This document shows, in pieces, positions 1 through 8,250 of a stretch of DNA of 36,350 nucleotides. Position 1 is the first letter of the stretch. Every line of letters begins with the position of its first letter. Position numbers and translations under genes: made by a program. Below the pieces are notes generated by a model that worked only from the letters and a program-made list of their open reading frames with translations, was not told the DNA's origin and did no database searches. Origin of the DNA: DATBGO01 sp050011895 (GTDB lineage Bacteria > Actinomycetota > Actinomycetes > Streptosporangiales > Streptosporangiaceae); assembly GCA_050011895.1 (NCBI GenBank), contig JBEKIF010000049.1, positions 1 through 36,350 of the forward strand, given 5' to 3'.

Positions 1-533
1 CCTGGTCCCGGCGCCGGCCAGGACCGCGTCGAATGCGGAGCTGAAGTCCGGGCCGCGGTCGCGGATCATGAACTTGGCCCGGTGCGCCTGCTCGCCGAGG
101 TCCATGAGCAGGTGGCGGGCCTGCTGGGCGGTCCACGTCCCGGTGGGATGCTGGGTGATGCCGAGGATGCGGATGCTCCGCGCCGCATGCCCGATCACGG
201 TCAGGACGTGGGCCTGGGTGCCGTCGGGCAGGTCGACGCTGAAGAAGTCGCAGGCCAGGACGGCTTCGGCCGGGGAGCGCGAGAACTGTGACCAGGTTGG
301 CCCGGTCCGTCGCGGGGCGGGGTCGATGCCGTTGGTCTTGAGGATCTCCCACACGGTCGACGCCGCGACGTTGACTCCCAGGCCGGCCAGTTCGCCGTGG
401 ATCCTGCGGTATCCCCATCCGGGGTTCTCCCGGGCCAGCCGGAGGGCCAGGGCCTTGATGTTCCGTCACGCCGGGACAGCCGCAGCCACTCGGCTAGCCG
501 TGTGATCAGGAGGAACACGAACCGCAGGCACAT
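1..533 (-). pseudogene. Degenerate IS transposase (integrase-core type), copy 1, runs off left edge
   Basis: The minus strand starts with MCLRFVFLLITRLAEWLRLS at 533, the typical N-terminus of a DDE/integrase-core transposase common in actinomycetes. After about 25 residues the frame is lost and a stretch is missing. The following DNA still translates in another frame to the middle and catalytic part: LARENPGWGYRRIHGELAG, then AVLACDFFSVDLPDGTQAHV, then FMIRDRGPDF close to the left edge. The gene is therefore an internally deleted, frameshifted remnant whose 3' end lies outside the window. The same family is seen again at 5509-6180 and 32251-32457. Its 5' end and terminal repeat are at 534-613. 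Assignment to a precise IS family (IS3 or IS481 type) is inference. Confidence 0.8.
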
Positions 534-590
534 GAGCGGTGATCATCACGGCCGGGCGGCTCGGCGAGCAACCCTGCTGGTCAGAGCCAT

Positions 591-613
591 GGACGAGATT
601 CTCGGCACGCACA
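591..613 (+). repeat. Terminal inverted repeat of IS copy 1
   Basis: Read inward (minus strand) the sequence starts TGTGCGTGCCGAGAATCTCG. The same 22-23 bp sequence recurs at 3055-3077, 3138-3160, 5484-5505 and 32461-32483, each time at the outer edge of a transposase remnant or with the same adjoining 5' leader. This defines the IS end. The 57 bp between this repeat and the transposase start (534-590, containing TGATCATCAC) is the IS 5' leader. Confidence 0.7.
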
Positions 614-911
614 GGGCGCAGGAGGTGCGGGCGTCGGGTCCGGCGTGAGTACGGAGCTGGGCCGCGCGATGGTGGTGTGCTGCTACTACCTGTTTCGGGT
701 ATGGCTGCCTGCTGGCCGCAGCGCCAGCGGTGTGCGACAACTGGGTAGAGGGATAACGCGTGGCGCTGGCCGGTCAGGCCCGTGGTACCGCTGATAGCGC
801 ATCGCGCTCGGCCGGGCTGAGCGCAGCTGCCCGGGCGCGGGCTGCGGCTGCCACCGTGGCATGCGCCGCGGAAGGCCAGGGTTATCTCGCGCTGACCGAA
901 GGAGGATCGGC
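614..911. other. Intergenic region upstream of the cNMP-ALDH gene
   Basis: About 300 bp between the IS end and the start at 912. Short open frames exist on both strands but none looks like a conserved protein. I see no convincing promoter or RNA structure. A clear Shine-Dalgarno (GAAGGAGGA, ending at 906) closes the region. Confidence 0.4.
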
Positions 912-2711
912 ATGGCTGCGGAGCCCAGGCATAGGCGTCTCGAAGACGCCGGGATCTCAGGACTAGAGCCGTATCTCGAAACCGTGGCGTTTCGCGATGG
1001 GAGCTGCCTCATGCGCGAGGGAAGCCCAGGCGACGCCTGCTACTTCATCGCCTCGGGCGAGGTGCGCGTCGAGGTTGAACGCCCAGACTTCGACAGCGAC
1101 GGCGTCGTGTCGTTCATGGGGCCGGGTACCGTCTGCGGTGAGTTCGGCTTGCTCGACGATAGTCCCCGGTCCGCGAGTGTCTATGCGCAGGGTGACGTCG
1201 TCGCCCGGCGCCTGTCCGCCGGTGCACTGCGTGAATTGTGCGACAGCGACCCTGCGGCAGGGGTCATGATGCTGCGCTGGCTGTCACGCAGTGCCGCGGG
1301 GAAGGCCCGCGGCTTCTCCAAGGACCTTGAGGAGTTCATCCTCGCGGGCGAGCCGGATCCAGCTCTGGATGCGCTTGTCGCACGGTCGGTTGCGGCCCAG
1401 CAGGGCATCGCGAGCTGGCCTGAGGACAAGGTGGACGCCCTTATCGCCGCGCTAGCCGCACAGATCGCGGGTCACGCGGATGAGCTTGCTGCGGCGACCG
1501 TTGCTGAGACGGGTATCGGCTGCGCGGCCGACAAGGCGGACAAGAATCGGTTCGCGAGCCTCGATGTGGCGCAGTCGCTAGTCGGAAAGCCGGGCGTGGG
1601 TGTCATCGGCATCTGCGACGAGGAGGCGCTGACAGAGATCGCCGATCCCATGGGGGTCGTTGTGGGGCTCGTTCCCATGACCAACCCGGTGTCGACGCTC
1701 GTGTTCAAAACCTTGATCTGCATCAAGGCGCGAGACGCGCTCATCGTGAGCTGCCACCGCGACGCGGCAAACGTCGGGGCCACGACCGTGGGCCTCCTCC
1801 GCGAGGTCCTGGGACGGCACGGAGCGCCGGCCGATCTGGTGCAGAGTGTCCCGCGGCGGCCCACCCGTGCGACCACCGCAGCGCTGATGCGCCACCCCGG
1901 TGTGTCGTTGATCCTCGCCACTGGCGGGACGGCAATGGTCAAAGCCGCCTACAGTTCCGGTACGCCCGCGATCGGAGTCGGGGCAGGGAACGCGCCGGCC
2001 TGGGTCTGCGCGGATGCCGACGTCGGGGCAGCTGCCCGGATGGTAGTGGCCAGCAAGGCATTTGATCACGGCATCATCTGCGGCTCGGAGAACAACCTTG
2101 TTGTCGAGCGGTCTGTGCGCGACTCCTTCGCCGGTGCGCTGCAGATGGCCGGTGCGGCCGTGCTCAACGCCGCGGAATGCGATCGCCTGGCGCGGGCCGC
2201 CTTCGACGACCGGGATGGGCGGCTGCGCCGCACTGTGCTCGGACAGGCTGCCACGTCTATCGCCGCCGGGGCAGGCATCGAGGTTCCGGCCGGCACTCGC
2301 CTGCTCGTCGCTCCCGTGCCCCGTGCGGCCGTGGCAGGTCCTTACGGCAAGGAAAAGCTCGCCCCGCTCCTGTCCCTGTTCACTGCGGACGGCGAGGACG
2401 ACGGCATCCGGCTTTGCCTGCAGATACTCGGCAACGGCGGCTCCGGCCATACAGCGATCATCCACACGCGCAGCCAGCGGCTGCAGTTGTCGTTTGCGCA
2501 ACAGATGCCAGCAAGCCGGATCCTGGTCAACGGCCCCGGCGCACAAGGCTGCATCGGCCTCGGCAACGCACTGACGCCGTCACTCACGCTTGGCTGCGGG
2601 ACCTACGGCCGCACCTCGACGACCGACAACGTGACGTACACCAACCTGGTCAACATCAAGCGGGTGGCGCACCCGCTAACTGGCATCGACGCCCCATCGC
2701 CCGCCCGGTGA
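912..2711 (+). CDS. Cyclic-nucleotide-binding domain fused to acylating (CoA-type) aldehyde dehydrogenase
   Basis: I chose the ATG at 912 because GAAGGAGGA lies 5-6 bp upstream; the frame is open further upstream (ATG 861) but without a ribosome site. The product is 599 aa. Residues about 20-125 form a Crp-like cNMP-binding fold: REGSPGDACYFIASGEVRV followed by the phosphate-binding-cassette-like GEFGLLDDSPRSASV. From about residue 155 it is an aldehyde dehydrogenase of the acylating AdhE/EutE/SauS type, with GVVVGLVPMTNPVSTLVFK, GGTAMVKAAYSSGTPAIGVG and the active-site segment HGIICGSENNLVV, where Cys390 aligns with the catalytic Cys. Such enzymes interconvert an aldehyde and acyl-CoA using NAD(P)+. 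There is no microcompartment signal and no partner gene nearby. Inference: enzyme activity gated by a cyclic nucleotide or similar ligand. The fusion is clear; the substrate is unknown. Confidence 0.85.
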   Translation: MAAEPRHRRLEDAGISGLEPYLETVAFRDGSCLMREGSPGDACYFIASGEVRVEVERPDFDSDGVVSFMGPGTVCGEFGLLDDSPRSASVYAQGDVVARRLSAGALRELCDSDPAAGVMMLRWLSRSAAGKARGFSKDLEEFILAGEPDPALDALVARSVAAQQGIASWPEDKVDALIAALAAQIAGHADELAAATVAETGIGCAADKADKNRFASLDVAQSLVGKPGVGVIGICDEEALTEIADPMGVVVGLVPMTNPVSTLVFKTLICIKARDALIVSCHRDAANVGATTVGLLREVLGRHGAPADLVQSVPRRPTRATTAALMRHPGVSLILATGGTAMVKAAYSSGTPAIGVGAGNAPAWVCADADVGAAARMVVASKAFDHGIICGSENNLVVERSVRDSFAGALQMAGAAVLNAAECDRLARAAFDDRDGRLRRTVLGQAATSIAAGAGIEVPAGTRLLVAPVPRAAVAGPYGKEKLAPLLSLFTADGEDDGIRLCLQILGNGGSGHTAIIHTRSQRLQLSFAQQMPASRILVNGPGAQGCIGLGNALTPSLTLGCGTYGRTSTTDNVTYTNLVNIKRVAHPLTGIDAPSPAR

Positions 2712-3006
2712 GAACCGCCGCCGGACACATCGAGGCGGATCTGGTGCCCACCGCGACGCCCAACGGCCGATCACCGAGCACGACCCCCAGACGGGTCACC
2801 AACCTTGAGGAAGGCCCGAGCGGACGACTCGGCCGGAGCGGGTCAAGGAGAAATAATGCAACCGCGGGTTTGTCATCCCTGAAGGAGCGGGGCCGTGTCA
2901 ACGCGGAGTTTTCCGGGGGTTGTGGCTCTAAGCGGGCGGGCGTGACTGACGTCTCCTGTTTCCTGGTAGCTGCCATATCCGTGGCAAGCGACTGGGCAGG
3001 TCAATG
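2712..3006. other. Intergenic region downstream of cNMP-ALDH, no gene recognised
   Basis: Open frames here are low-complexity and continue from shadows of the preceding gene. No conserved protein, RNA gene or strong terminator hairpin was recognised. The region ends at a cluster of IS-end repeats. Confidence 0.4.
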
Positions 3007-3160
3007 GTGATCATCACGGCCGGCCGAGAGAGCAAGCCCGCTGGTCAGAGCCACGGACGAGATTTTCGGCACGCACAACATGACCGTTGATCATCACGGC
3101 GGGACGGCAGGGTGGCAACTCTGCTGGTCAGAGCCATGGACGAGCTTCTCGGCACGCACA
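3007..3160 (+). repeat. Two tandem IS-end fragments (5' leader plus terminal repeat)
   Basis: Two imperfect direct copies (3007-3077 and 3087-3160) of the segment found at 538-613. Each begins TGATCATCACGGC, continues through CTGGTCAGAGCCA and ends in the outer repeat GGACGAG.TT.TCGGCACGCACA. No transposase coding sequence is attached. They look like end scars left by insertions and deletions of the same IS. Confidence 0.65.
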
Positions 3161-3507
3161 GCCTCACGTCACGGCGACACGCCCGCCTAGGACGAAACGG
3201 TCAGAACTGAGCAGGCACCTCGTACACCACTCCAGTGGCCGTGAACAAGACTGCCCCGCCGCGACGTCGCCTGTCGCTGGCTTCGGCGGCGCTTCTGGCG
3301 GAGCCTCGACTATCTGAACGCCTAAGGCTAACGTCACGCGTAGCCCGGTCTCTCCGCGCCCTCTCGCACGAGGATGTTGCAGTGATGTTTGCTCCGCCGA
3401 TGGCGACGACGACTCGTGGCAACTCACGCGCCGATGCGACAGGAGTCGCTCGTGCGTCTGGTGTGGTTCCAACCTCCGCAAACCGCAACGGGCGCACGCC
3501 CCACACG
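3161..3507. other. Degenerate region between IS ends and DUF4157 leader fragment
   Basis: On the minus strand this DNA lies downstream of the broken DUF4157 leader (3508-3738) and is interrupted by stops in all frames consistent with that gene. No conserved segment could be recognised. It may be decayed remainder of that gene, but this is inference. Confidence 0.35.
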
Positions 3508-3738
3508 TCAGGGCATCAGGTTGTCTGCCACCCTTTCCGCCTCTCGCTCCTGAGGGTCATCGGTGGCACCGATCACAAGTTTCGCCTGCATAGGCCACCA
3601 CGGAAGCGGTCGGCTGACCCCGACGGGCTGTCCTCGAGGACTCCACTCCGGTGGGAAGATGGGAATGCCTGCAGCGAACTGGGGCTTCAGCAGAATCCTA
3701 AAATTCATAGAGGCCACCGAAGTTTTATGAAGCATCAC
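3508..3738 (-). pseudogene. Broken N-terminal leader of a DUF4157 (eCIS cargo) protein
   Basis: A 76-codon minus-strand frame (GTG 3738) ends with MQAKLVIGATDDPQEREAER followed by VADNLMP and a TGA. The pattern (M/L)Q.KL.(V/I)G...DP.E.EA.RVAD is the usual N-terminal leader of DUF4157 proteins, preceding a linker and the HExxH core domain. Here the frame stops exactly after the leader and no core domain follows on the minus strand. A DUF4157 core that lacks such a leader starts 30 bp away on the opposite strand (3768). The fragment is either a truncated second cargo gene or the leader of that neighbour separated by rearrangement. Identification rests on motif recognition only. Confidence 0.6.
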
Positions 3739-3767
3739 ACTAACACAAGACGGATATGTGATACCGG

Positions 3768-5468
3768 ATGTACCACTCTCGGATCAGCAAACCCCTCAGT
3801 GAGGGTAACTGTAAGGTTCCCTCAGTACCTCAAGCTGTACGAGGTGTCTTGCGTTCACCCGGTCGCCCGCTTGACACTGCGAGCCAGGCCTACTTCGAGC
3901 CGCGTTTCCGACACGATTTTTCCCATGTGCGGGTACACACAGACTCCGGAGCTGCGCGTTCGGCATCTGTCATTGCCGCTCAAGCCTATACGTCTGATAA
4001 TCACATCGTATTCGCTGAAGGCACATATGCGCCCGGAAGCACGGCAAGTCGCCGTCTGATGGCGCACGAGTTGGCGCATGTGGTCCAACAGGAGCGCGGC
4101 GGCCCGGTCGTACCGGTCGCTGGCGATCCGAGCCTGGAGGCGGCTGCGGAGCAGGCAGCTGATGGTGTGGCGCGAAACGGGCGGGTCACGGTGGCTGGCT
4201 CAGCAGGAATTGGGATTGCGCGTCAACCGCAATCATCTAGTACAGCTGCCGGTGCCCAAGATATCGACCCGCAAGAACAACGACAAAAGGACATACTGGT
4301 TCTATTGGGGCTGGGCGTGTCTCTTGACAAACTGATCGATTATTTCCGGATACCGCGCGGCGACTTCATGAGTAAATATGGCTTCTGGGAGTATTTCCGG
4401 TTCCGGAGAATTGTAGCTAAGATCCCGATAGACGTCCTGGCTCGCATGATTCCTCACGGCGATCAAACGGAATACTTGCAGGCAAGCGGCCGGATTGCGA
4501 CTGATGCCGAGGAGAAAGCAACTCAACTTCGGAATTTCGATCCTGGCACCCCTCTTGGGGGAGTGGCTTATGCTGGCGCTCGCGCGCTCGGGGCGTCGCA
4601 CGAGACTGCGAAACTTTCGCAAGCCTTCGGTGACCTTGCGAATGCAGGATTGGCCGCCCCAGGATCGGCATCTCAGGGCGCTGCGCCGCCTACGAAAGAA
4701 ACCCAATGGGGAGCGCCACTTGCCCCGCCACCAGAACATGTCGCTGCAATGGAGCCGCGCGCGACGACACCAGCCGCGCAGCCCGTGGCTCCGGCGCCCG
4801 TGGCCGAGGCGATCCCCGCGCCCCCGGCTCCGGCGCCCGCGGCCGAGGTGGCGCCCGCACCCCTGGCTCCGGCGCCCGCGGCCGAGGTGGCGCCCGCACC
4901 CCTGGCTCCGGCGCCCGCGGCCGAGGTGACCCCCGCGCCCCCGGCCCCCGCGCCTGGTTCCGGGTATGCGACAGCGGTGGGTGAGCTGAAGGAGCCGGCG
5001 GTCCTGCGGCTGATTCCCGGCGCCCGATCCGTGCCGCCGAAATTCCCCGGTTACGACGGCTTCTCGGGCGGAACCACGGCCGAGACACTGTTGCGAGCGG
5101 GCCAGAATACCGTCGTGCAGCAGTCGGTGAAAGACGCGAATTGGATCAGCATTATCTCGCCGGAGGCAGCAACAGCAGAGCGCGTGCAGGCCGCCGTCTC
5201 TACCAAGCTTCTCGCGGCCTACAATGCCGAGAATAACCCCTCGCTGAGGACCGCTCCGGCCGATCCGGCTGACATCGGACCCAGCACGAGATTCCGCGTG
5301 GTGAAAGACGGTCCGGCGAAGTCGGTGACCATCATGGTGAATGTTCCGGGACCCGTCGAGCCCGTGGCCATGGCGACGCTCCAGCAGGCCGCGGATGCCG
5401 TGGTGGCTGAGTCGAATAACGCGGCCGCGCTGCCGAACCTGACGGTCAGGGTGGTATCGGTCAAGTAG
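3768..5468 (+). CDS. DUF4157-domain protein 1, candidate eCIS effector
   Basis: 566 aa. Residues about 18-108 are a DUF4157 domain: VLRSPGRPLD, FEPRFRHDFSHVRVHTDSGA, then the zincin-like HELAH (His100, Glu101, His104) in LMAHELAHVVQQ. This domain is associated with cargo proteins in eCIS loci. Residues about 165-300 look helical and are unrecognised. Residues about 348-396 are an Ala/Pro/Glu linker built from 13-aa repeats, followed by about 165 residues of an unknown C-terminal domain. An in-frame TGA at 3759-3761 rules out a longer start. There is no good Shine-Dalgarno, and the usual leader before DUF4157 is missing. The first ~900 bp are visibly less GC-rich than neighbouring genes. Inference: cargo loaded through DUF4157 with the toxic activity in the middle or C-terminal part. 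The start may be non-native if the leader was lost. Confidence 0.75.
   Translation: MYHSRISKPLSEGNCKVPSVPQAVRGVLRSPGRPLDTASQAYFEPRFRHDFSHVRVHTDSGAARSASVIAAQAYTSDNHIVFAEGTYAPGSTASRRLMAHELAHVVQQERGGPVVPVAGDPSLEAAAEQAADGVARNGRVTVAGSAGIGIARQPQSSSTAAGAQDIDPQEQRQKDILVLLGLGVSLDKLIDYFRIPRGDFMSKYGFWEYFRFRRIVAKIPIDVLARMIPHGDQTEYLQASGRIATDAEEKATQLRNFDPGTPLGGVAYAGARALGASHETAKLSQAFGDLANAGLAAPGSASQGAAPPTKETQWGAPLAPPPEHVAAMEPRATTPAAQPVAPAPVAEAIPAPPAPAPAAEVAPAPLAPAPAAEVAPAPLAPAPAAEVTPAPPAPAPGSGYATAVGELKEPAVLRLIPGARSVPPKFPGYDGFSGGTTAETLLRAGQNTVVQQSVKDANWISIISPEAATAERVQAAVSTKLLAAYNAENNPSLRTAPADPADIGPSTRFRVVKDGPAKSVTIMVNVPGPVEPVAMATLQQAADAVVAESNNAAALPNLTVRVVSVK
4812..4955 (+). repeat. 39-bp tandem repeats encoding an Ala/Pro/Glu linker
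   Basis: About 3.5 in-frame units starting at 4812, 4851, 4890 and 4929, encoding variants of APAPLAPAPAAEV. The second and third units are almost identical, suggesting recent slippage or unequal exchange. The repeat lies inside DUF4157 protein 1, between the helical middle part and the C-terminal domain. Confidence 0.85.
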
Positions 5469-5483
5469 TCGCTTCGGACAACG

Positions 5484-5505
5484 TGTGCGTGCCGAAATCT
5501 CGTCC
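5484..5505 (+). repeat. Terminal inverted repeat at transposase 3' end, IS copy 2
   Basis: Reads inward TGTGCGTGCCGAAATCTCGT, matching the IS end at 591-613 (read on the minus strand) with one base missing. It lies four bases outside the transposase stop codon (5509-5511, minus strand), mirroring 32461-32483 next to copy 3. Confidence 0.75.
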
Positions 5506-5508
5506 AGG

Positions 5509-6180
5509 TCACGCGGCCAGGCGGTATTCGTTGATCAGGCCGCTGACGCGAGCTTGTCTTCGGACGTGGTACTGGTCGAGGTCGGCCGGTAGCGGTTTCA
5601 GCCTCCCAGGATGCGGATGCGCCTGGTGGCGTGCTCGATCACGGCGAGGACATAGGCCTGGGTGCGGTCGGGTTGGCCGGCTGTGAAGAAAGTCGCACCA
5701 GGATCGTGTCAGCCTGAGAACGGAGGAACTGCGACCAGGCTAGGCGCAGTCCGCTCCGGCGCCGGGCCGATTCCGGCGTTCATCAGAATCTCCCCAGGCC
5801 GTCGACGCCGCTACCTTTACGCCTAGGCCGGCCAGGGCGCCGTGGATCCGGCGGTACCCCCAGCTGGGGTTCTCGCGGGCCAGCCGGAGGATCAGGGCCC
5901 TGATATTCCGGCGGGTCGCTGGGCGGCCGGTCTTGCCGCGCATGGACCGGGCGGCCCATCGGTGGCGGACGATGTTGCGGTGCCAGCGCAGGTTCGTGTC
6001 CGGGGTGACCAGCAACCGCTGCCCCTGACGACGCGCTTTCGGTATCACGCCGAGCAGGGTCACCAGCAGGGCCCGATCCGCCCAAGTCAGCCTCGGGTGG
6101 CGTGGCTGCCGCCGCTGCAGGACGGCGCGCTGGTGGCGCAGGATCAAGATCTCGGCGGTCTTCCAGGCCTCATCATGCCC
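5509..6180 (-). pseudogene. Degenerate IS transposase, copy 2
   Basis: Minus-strand remnant of the same transposase as at 1-533. The N-terminal 24 residues are missing. From about 6170 it reads EAWKTAEILILRHQRAVLQR, then LLVTPDTNLRWHRNIVRHRW and LARENPSWGYRRIHGALAG. The frame breaks near 5795, and the DDE-core region is largely deleted. The C-terminus GLINEYRLAA with its stop is still visible at 5509-5545. It cannot encode an active enzyme. It marks the left border of the eCIS segment; its upstream IS end on the eCIS side was not found. Confidence 0.85.
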
Positions 6181-6687
6181 CTGACATCCGGAGCCATGAG
6201 ACCGCCCGCGTCGTCAAGGGCTCAGCTATTCTCCCGAGAGTGCCTCGGAGCAGGAATCCCCAGCTCAGGTGCGGATGACATGCTTCCTGGCACCTGCGCG
6301 GCGGAACCGCCTGTTTGCCCGCAAATGACGCAGAATCGTTGGATCGGTCGGTTGTATACCGCTTGGGCCGCCGCAAGAAGCTAGTCCGCAAGCTAAAGCG
6401 ACGGGTGATGTTCTTGGTCAGTTACGCCCGGAATGGGCTTTATATCCGCAATCTTGAGCGCCTCGCCATCGATGACGACTCCACCGCCTGGGCGACCGGA
6501 CAAGCGGTCGACGGCGCCCTTGACAGCTCTACCTGCCGCAGTGAAGATTGCAATCAGCGAGGGGAGGAGTGTAGTGAGGCGCCCGCGTTTTGCGGGTAAT
6601 TTCGTGCGCTCGAACAGCCTTCAATTCTGTAGCCCTAGAACTTCTATTCTAACTTCGGGCACGTGAATACCCATCGGGACGGCAGTG
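6181..6687. other. Upstream region of the eCIS operon
   Basis: About 500 bp between the IS remnant and the sheath gene. A minus-strand frame of about 60 codons (reading ..GAVDRLSGRPGGGVVIDGEA.. around 6470-6530) is protein-like but has no start codon and is bounded by stops, so it could only be a fragment. Two short plus-strand frames (6315-6599, 6433-6666) have no recognisable features. The operon promoter presumably lies here. Confidence 0.4.
6520..6548 (+). promoter_or_regulatory. Possible promoter for the eCIS operon
   Basis: A perfect TTGACA (6520-6525) is followed after 17 bp by GAAGAT, which matches only half of a -10 consensus. It would give a leader of about 130 bases before the sheath gene. 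A TATTCT-like box at about 6650 without a good -35 is an alternative. Weak prediction. Confidence 0.25.
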
Positions 6688-8235
6688 ATGACGACTCCGA
6701 CATATCCGGGCGTCTACATCCAGGAACTCCCAAGCGGAGTTCACACGATTACCGGCGTGGCAACGTCCATTGCTGCCTTCATCGGCTGGGCGCCGCAGGG
6801 ACCTGTCGGGCAGGCGACGCTGGTTCAGAGCTGGGGGGACTTCCAATCGCAATTCGGCGGCCTGTACACCGGGGTGTATCTCGGCTATGCGGTCAGCCAA
6901 TTCTTCGCGAACGGCGGCCAGCAGGCGTACATCGTGCGACTCATCGACACCACGGGGACCCCCACCCCCGCCACCGCGACCGGCAAGGATGCGGGCGACA
7001 CAATCGAGCTGTACGCCAGTAGCCCGGGCAGTTGGGCGAACGGGTTCATCGTAAGCTTCTCCGCCGGCGATCCCACGGATCCCGACAGCTTCAGCGTCCA
7101 GGTTCTCGACAGCAAGAACAACCTACTCGAGTCCTTCATGAACGTGTCCCAAGGCCAGAGTGCTCCTTCTCGGTACGCCCCCACGGTCATCGATAGCGAC
7201 TCGCAGTACATCACCTTTATAAATCCGCAGAATCCCAGCGCGCCGCCGCATCTGACCGGGGCGCCGGCCGCGACAACCAGTCTCACCCTTGATAACGGCT
7301 CGCCAGGAAATGCCATCACCGATCCTTCGAACTTCGCTGCACAGCTCGCCCCGAAAAGCGCAGTCCATGCCCTGCTTGACAGCATTCCCATCGTCAACCT
7401 CGTATGTGTGCCTGGATTGACGACGGATACTTCCAACGGCGCCAACATCATCGACGCGCTTCAGGGATTCTGCGCCGACGCGCGAGCGTTCTGTATCGTG
7501 GATTCGCCGCAGAACGCGAATATCACGGACGCCAACCTGGCTGTCAAGAATGCCGGCCAGAACCTTCAGAATTCCGCTTCCTCCGGTGCGGCCAACTCGG
7601 CGATGTACTTTCCCTGGGTGTCGGCGCCGGACCCGTTGGCGGGTGGTCGGCTGGCCCTCATGCCGCCATGTGGCCTGGTAGCCGGCGTGTATGCGCAGAC
7701 CGACGCCTCGCGCGGGGTATGGAAGGCTCCGGCCGGCATCGACGCGGGGCTCAGCGGTATCGCCGGCCTGCAGTACATGCTGACCGATGCTCTGAACGGG
7801 CTGCTAAATCCGGTAGGAGTGAACTGCCTGCGCTACTTCCCGACCTACAGCAACGTCGTCTGGGGGGCGCGCACGCTGCTCGGCGCCGACACGGTCGGGT
7901 CGCAGTGGAAATACGTGCCGATCCGCCGATTTGCCCTCTTCCTCGAGTCGAGCCTCTACGACGGCACGCAGTGGGTGGTCTTCGAGCCGAACGACGAGAC
8001 CCTGTGGGGGCAGATCCGGCTCAATGTCGGCGCCTTCCTGCAGGGCCTGTTCCTGAAAGGCGCCTTCCAGGGGACCACGCCTCAGCAGGCATATTTCGTG
8101 AAGTGCGATGCCGAGAACAATCCACAGTCGTCGATCAACCAGGGCATCGTGACTATCGAGGTCGGATTTGCCCCGCTGTACCCGGCCGAGTTCGTCATCA
8201 TTCAAATCCAGCAGATGATGACGGGCCTCGCCTAG
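6688..8235 (+). CDS. eCIS contractile sheath protein
   Basis: 515 aa. It opens with TPTYPGVYIQELPSG and GVATSIAAFIGWAPQGPVGQ, the standard N-terminus of phage and eCIS tail-sheath proteins. Its end (VGAFLQGLFLKGAFQGTTPQ, then NQGIVTIEVGFAPLYPAEFV) is the conserved C-terminal sheath domain that interlocks subunits. The sheath surrounds the inner tube and its contraction drives the tube into a target. Afp and PVC have two to three sheath paralogues; only this one is visible here. GTG at 6685 and ATG at 6688 are adjacent possible starts, and I prefer the ATG. It is the first gene of the + strand operon; the tube gene follows after 15 bp. Sheath identity is firm. Confidence 0.95.
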   Translation: MTTPTYPGVYIQELPSGVHTITGVATSIAAFIGWAPQGPVGQATLVQSWGDFQSQFGGLYTGVYLGYAVSQFFANGGQQAYIVRLIDTTGTPTPATATGKDAGDTIELYASSPGSWANGFIVSFSAGDPTDPDSFSVQVLDSKNNLLESFMNVSQGQSAPSRYAPTVIDSDSQYITFINPQNPSAPPHLTGAPAATTSLTLDNGSPGNAITDPSNFAAQLAPKSAVHALLDSIPIVNLVCVPGLTTDTSNGANIIDALQGFCADARAFCIVDSPQNANITDANLAVKNAGQNLQNSASSGAANSAMYFPWVSAPDPLAGGRLALMPPCGLVAGVYAQTDASRGVWKAPAGIDAGLSGIAGLQYMLTDALNGLLNPVGVNCLRYFPTYSNVVWGARTLLGADTVGSQWKYVPIRRFALFLESSLYDGTQWVVFEPNDETLWGQIRLNVGAFLQGLFLKGAFQGTTPQQAYFVKCDAENNPQSSINQGIVTIEVGFAPLYPAEFVIIQIQQMMTGLA

Positions 8236-8250
8236 ACCCCGGAGGCACAC

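Noticed and set aside
3235..4059. Long plus-strand frame of 274 codons
   Set aside because: Its first half lies antisense to the DUF4157 leader fragment and its second half overlaps the DUF4157 core gene out of frame; the composition is Arg/Ser-rich with no conserved segment.
6410..6620. Minus-strand peptide-like frame (..GGGVVIDGEALKIADIKPI..)
   Set aside because: It has no start codon, is bounded by stops at about 60 codons and shows no recognised family; too weak to call a gene.
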